From Aliirhizobium wenxiniae (GTDB taxonomy: Bacteria > Pseudomonadota > Alphaproteobacteria > Rhizobiales > Rhizobiaceae): a stretch of 64,000 bases of DNA. The position numbers and the translations under genes were made by a program. This document shows positions 63,113-64,000 of the stretch, piece by piece. How positions within the stretch are numbered: position 1 is the first letter of the stretch; the number at the start of each line of letters is the position of its first letter. Under the pieces are notes generated by a model, which saw nothing but the letters and a program-made list of their open reading frames with translations, was not told the origin of the DNA and ran no database searches. Location of the stretch: contig NZ_JACHEG010000002.1 in assembly GCF_014201355.1 (NCBI RefSeq), positions 62,001-126,000 of the forward strand. The letters are read 5' to 3'.

Positions 63113-64000
63113 ATGCGCATCGTCATGGTTGGCTCGGGATATGTCGGGCTTGTGTCTGGGGCATGTTTTGCCGATTTCGGTCACAAGGTGATCTGCGTCG
63201 ACAAGGCGGAAGAGAAGATCGAGGCGCTGAGGCAAGGCATCATCCCGATCTTCGAACCGGGCCTCGATGCGCTGGTCGAAACCAACGTCAAGGCGGGCCG
63301 CCTCTCCTTCACCACCGAGCTTGCGCCGGCTGTGGCCGAAGCTGATGTCGTGTTCATCGCTGTCGGCACGCCTTCCCGCCGCGGCGACGGTCATGCCGAC
63401 CTTGGTTATGTCTATGCCGCTTCGAAGGAAATCGCCGAGGCGATGAAAGGCTTTACCGTTGTCGTCACCAAATCGACCGTGCCGGTCGGCACCGGTGACG
63501 AGGTGGAGCGGATCATTCGCGAGAGTAATCCGGATGCGGATTTTGCCGTGGTCTCGAACCCCGAGTTCCTGCGAGAGGGTGCTGCCATCGAGGACTTCAA
63601 GCGGCCGGACCGTATCGTCGTCGGCATCTCCGACGAGCGTGCCCGTCCGGTGATGAACGAAGTCTATCGGCCGCTTTACCTTAACCAGGCGCCAATTCTC
63701 TACACCAGCCGCCGCACGTCCGAGCTGATCAAGTACGCGGCCAATGCCTTCCTCGCCATGAAGATCACCTTCATCAACGAGATTGCGGATCTGTGCGAGC
63801 GGGTCGGAGCCGATGTGCAGGACGTATCGCGCGGCATCGGGCTTGATGGCCGTATCGGCTCGAAATTCCTGCATGCCGGCCCCGGTTATGGCGGCTCCTG
63901 CTTCCCGAAGGATACGCTGGCTCTCGCCAAGACCGCACAGGACTACGAAAGCCCGGTCCGCCTGATCGAAACGACGATCGCCATCAACGACAACCGCAAG
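63113..64000 (+). CDS. ugd: UDP-glucose 6-dehydrogenase (partial)
   Basis: Oxidises UDP-glucose to UDP-glucuronate. The first 296 codons are present; the gene runs off the right edge. MRIVMVGSGYVGLVSGACFA is the NAD-binding loop, SNPEFLREG a substrate motif, and C263 in GYGGSCFPKD the catalytic cysteine. GGAAGG is 7 bases before ATG 63113. It fits the glucuronate donor needed by PssD/PssE. Confidence 0.96.
   Translation, partial: MRIVMVGSGYVGLVSGACFADFGHKVICVDKAEEKIEALRQGIIPIFEPGLDALVETNVKAGRLSFTTELAPAVAEADVVFIAVGTPSRRGDGHADLGYVYAASKEIAEAMKGFTVVVTKSTVPVGTGDEVERIIRESNPDADFAVVSNPEFLREGAAIEDFKRPDRIVVGISDERARPVMNEVYRPLYLNQAPILYTSRRTSELIKYAANAFLAMKITFINEIADLCERVGADVQDVSRGIGLDGRIGSKFLHAGPGYGGSCFPKDTLALAKTAQDYESPVRLIETTIAINDNRK

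Noticed and set aside
1-64000. CRISPR array, transposase or prophage structural cluster
   Set aside because: No regularly spaced short repeats, no transposase or integrase motif and no run of phage genes was seen.

Overview
The window looks like a chromosomal segment of an alphaproteobacterium of the Rhizobiaceae (Rhizobium, Neorhizobium or Agrobacterium type). This rests on recognition of gene order and protein families, not on a search. The order dnaE - lolD/lolC - proS - (DUF1467, mce) - RNase J - birA - nuoN...nuoA is the rhizobial arrangement. ProS is the short alphaproteobacterial type, and intergenic palindromes and a RIME-like fragment of rhizobial type are present.

Region 1 (about 1-26 kb) is housekeeping and almost entirely minus-strand. 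It holds the 5' end of dnaE, a plus-strand manganese exporter gene (mntP) behind a yybP-ykoY Mn2+ riboswitch, the lipoprotein exporter genes lolC/lolD, proS, the probable site of the alphaproteobacterial sRNA family alpha-r9, small membrane proteins, methylmalonyl-CoA epimerase, RNase J, biotin ligase, and a 14-subunit complex I operon (nuoA to nuoN). A 28-codon membrane peptide gene with a near-consensus LexA box lies upstream of dnaE. Small ORFs also occur between nuoD and nuoE and inside the sRNA.

Region 2 (26.1-29.2 kb) holds two identical tRNA-Asp genes (minus), one tRNA-Val (plus), a small secreted protein, and a translationally coupled pair: a 58-aa protein and an SGNH-type hydrolase that ends at a clear terminator.

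Region 3 (29.4-64 kb) is an extracellular polysaccharide locus. It carries nucleotide-sugar genes (rfbABCD for dTDP-rhamnose, phosphomannomutase and GDP-mannose pyrophosphorylase, UDP-glucose dehydrogenase) and a phosphoglycosyl transferase to start the repeat unit. It also has a PssD/PssE (Alg14/Alg13-like) pair, several GT4 transferases and one frameshifted GT2. Two acyltransferases, a Wzx-like flippase, a Wzy-like polymerase, an OPX lipoprotein and a Wzc-like tyrosine kinase complete the assembly set. A PrsD/PrsE type I secretion pair and a signal-less GH5 glycanase with tandem 96-aa repeats suggest a secreted enzyme that trims the polymer. Unknown partners include a Gly/Ala-rich secreted protein between OPX and Wzc, a 225-aa membrane-anchored protein after Wzc, a 53-aa membrane protein and a transglutaminase-like (BTLCP) protease. 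The predicted polymer could contain rhamnose, mannose and glucuronate with acyl groups; that is inference from gene content. No transposase, integrase, CRISPR array or replication origin was seen.
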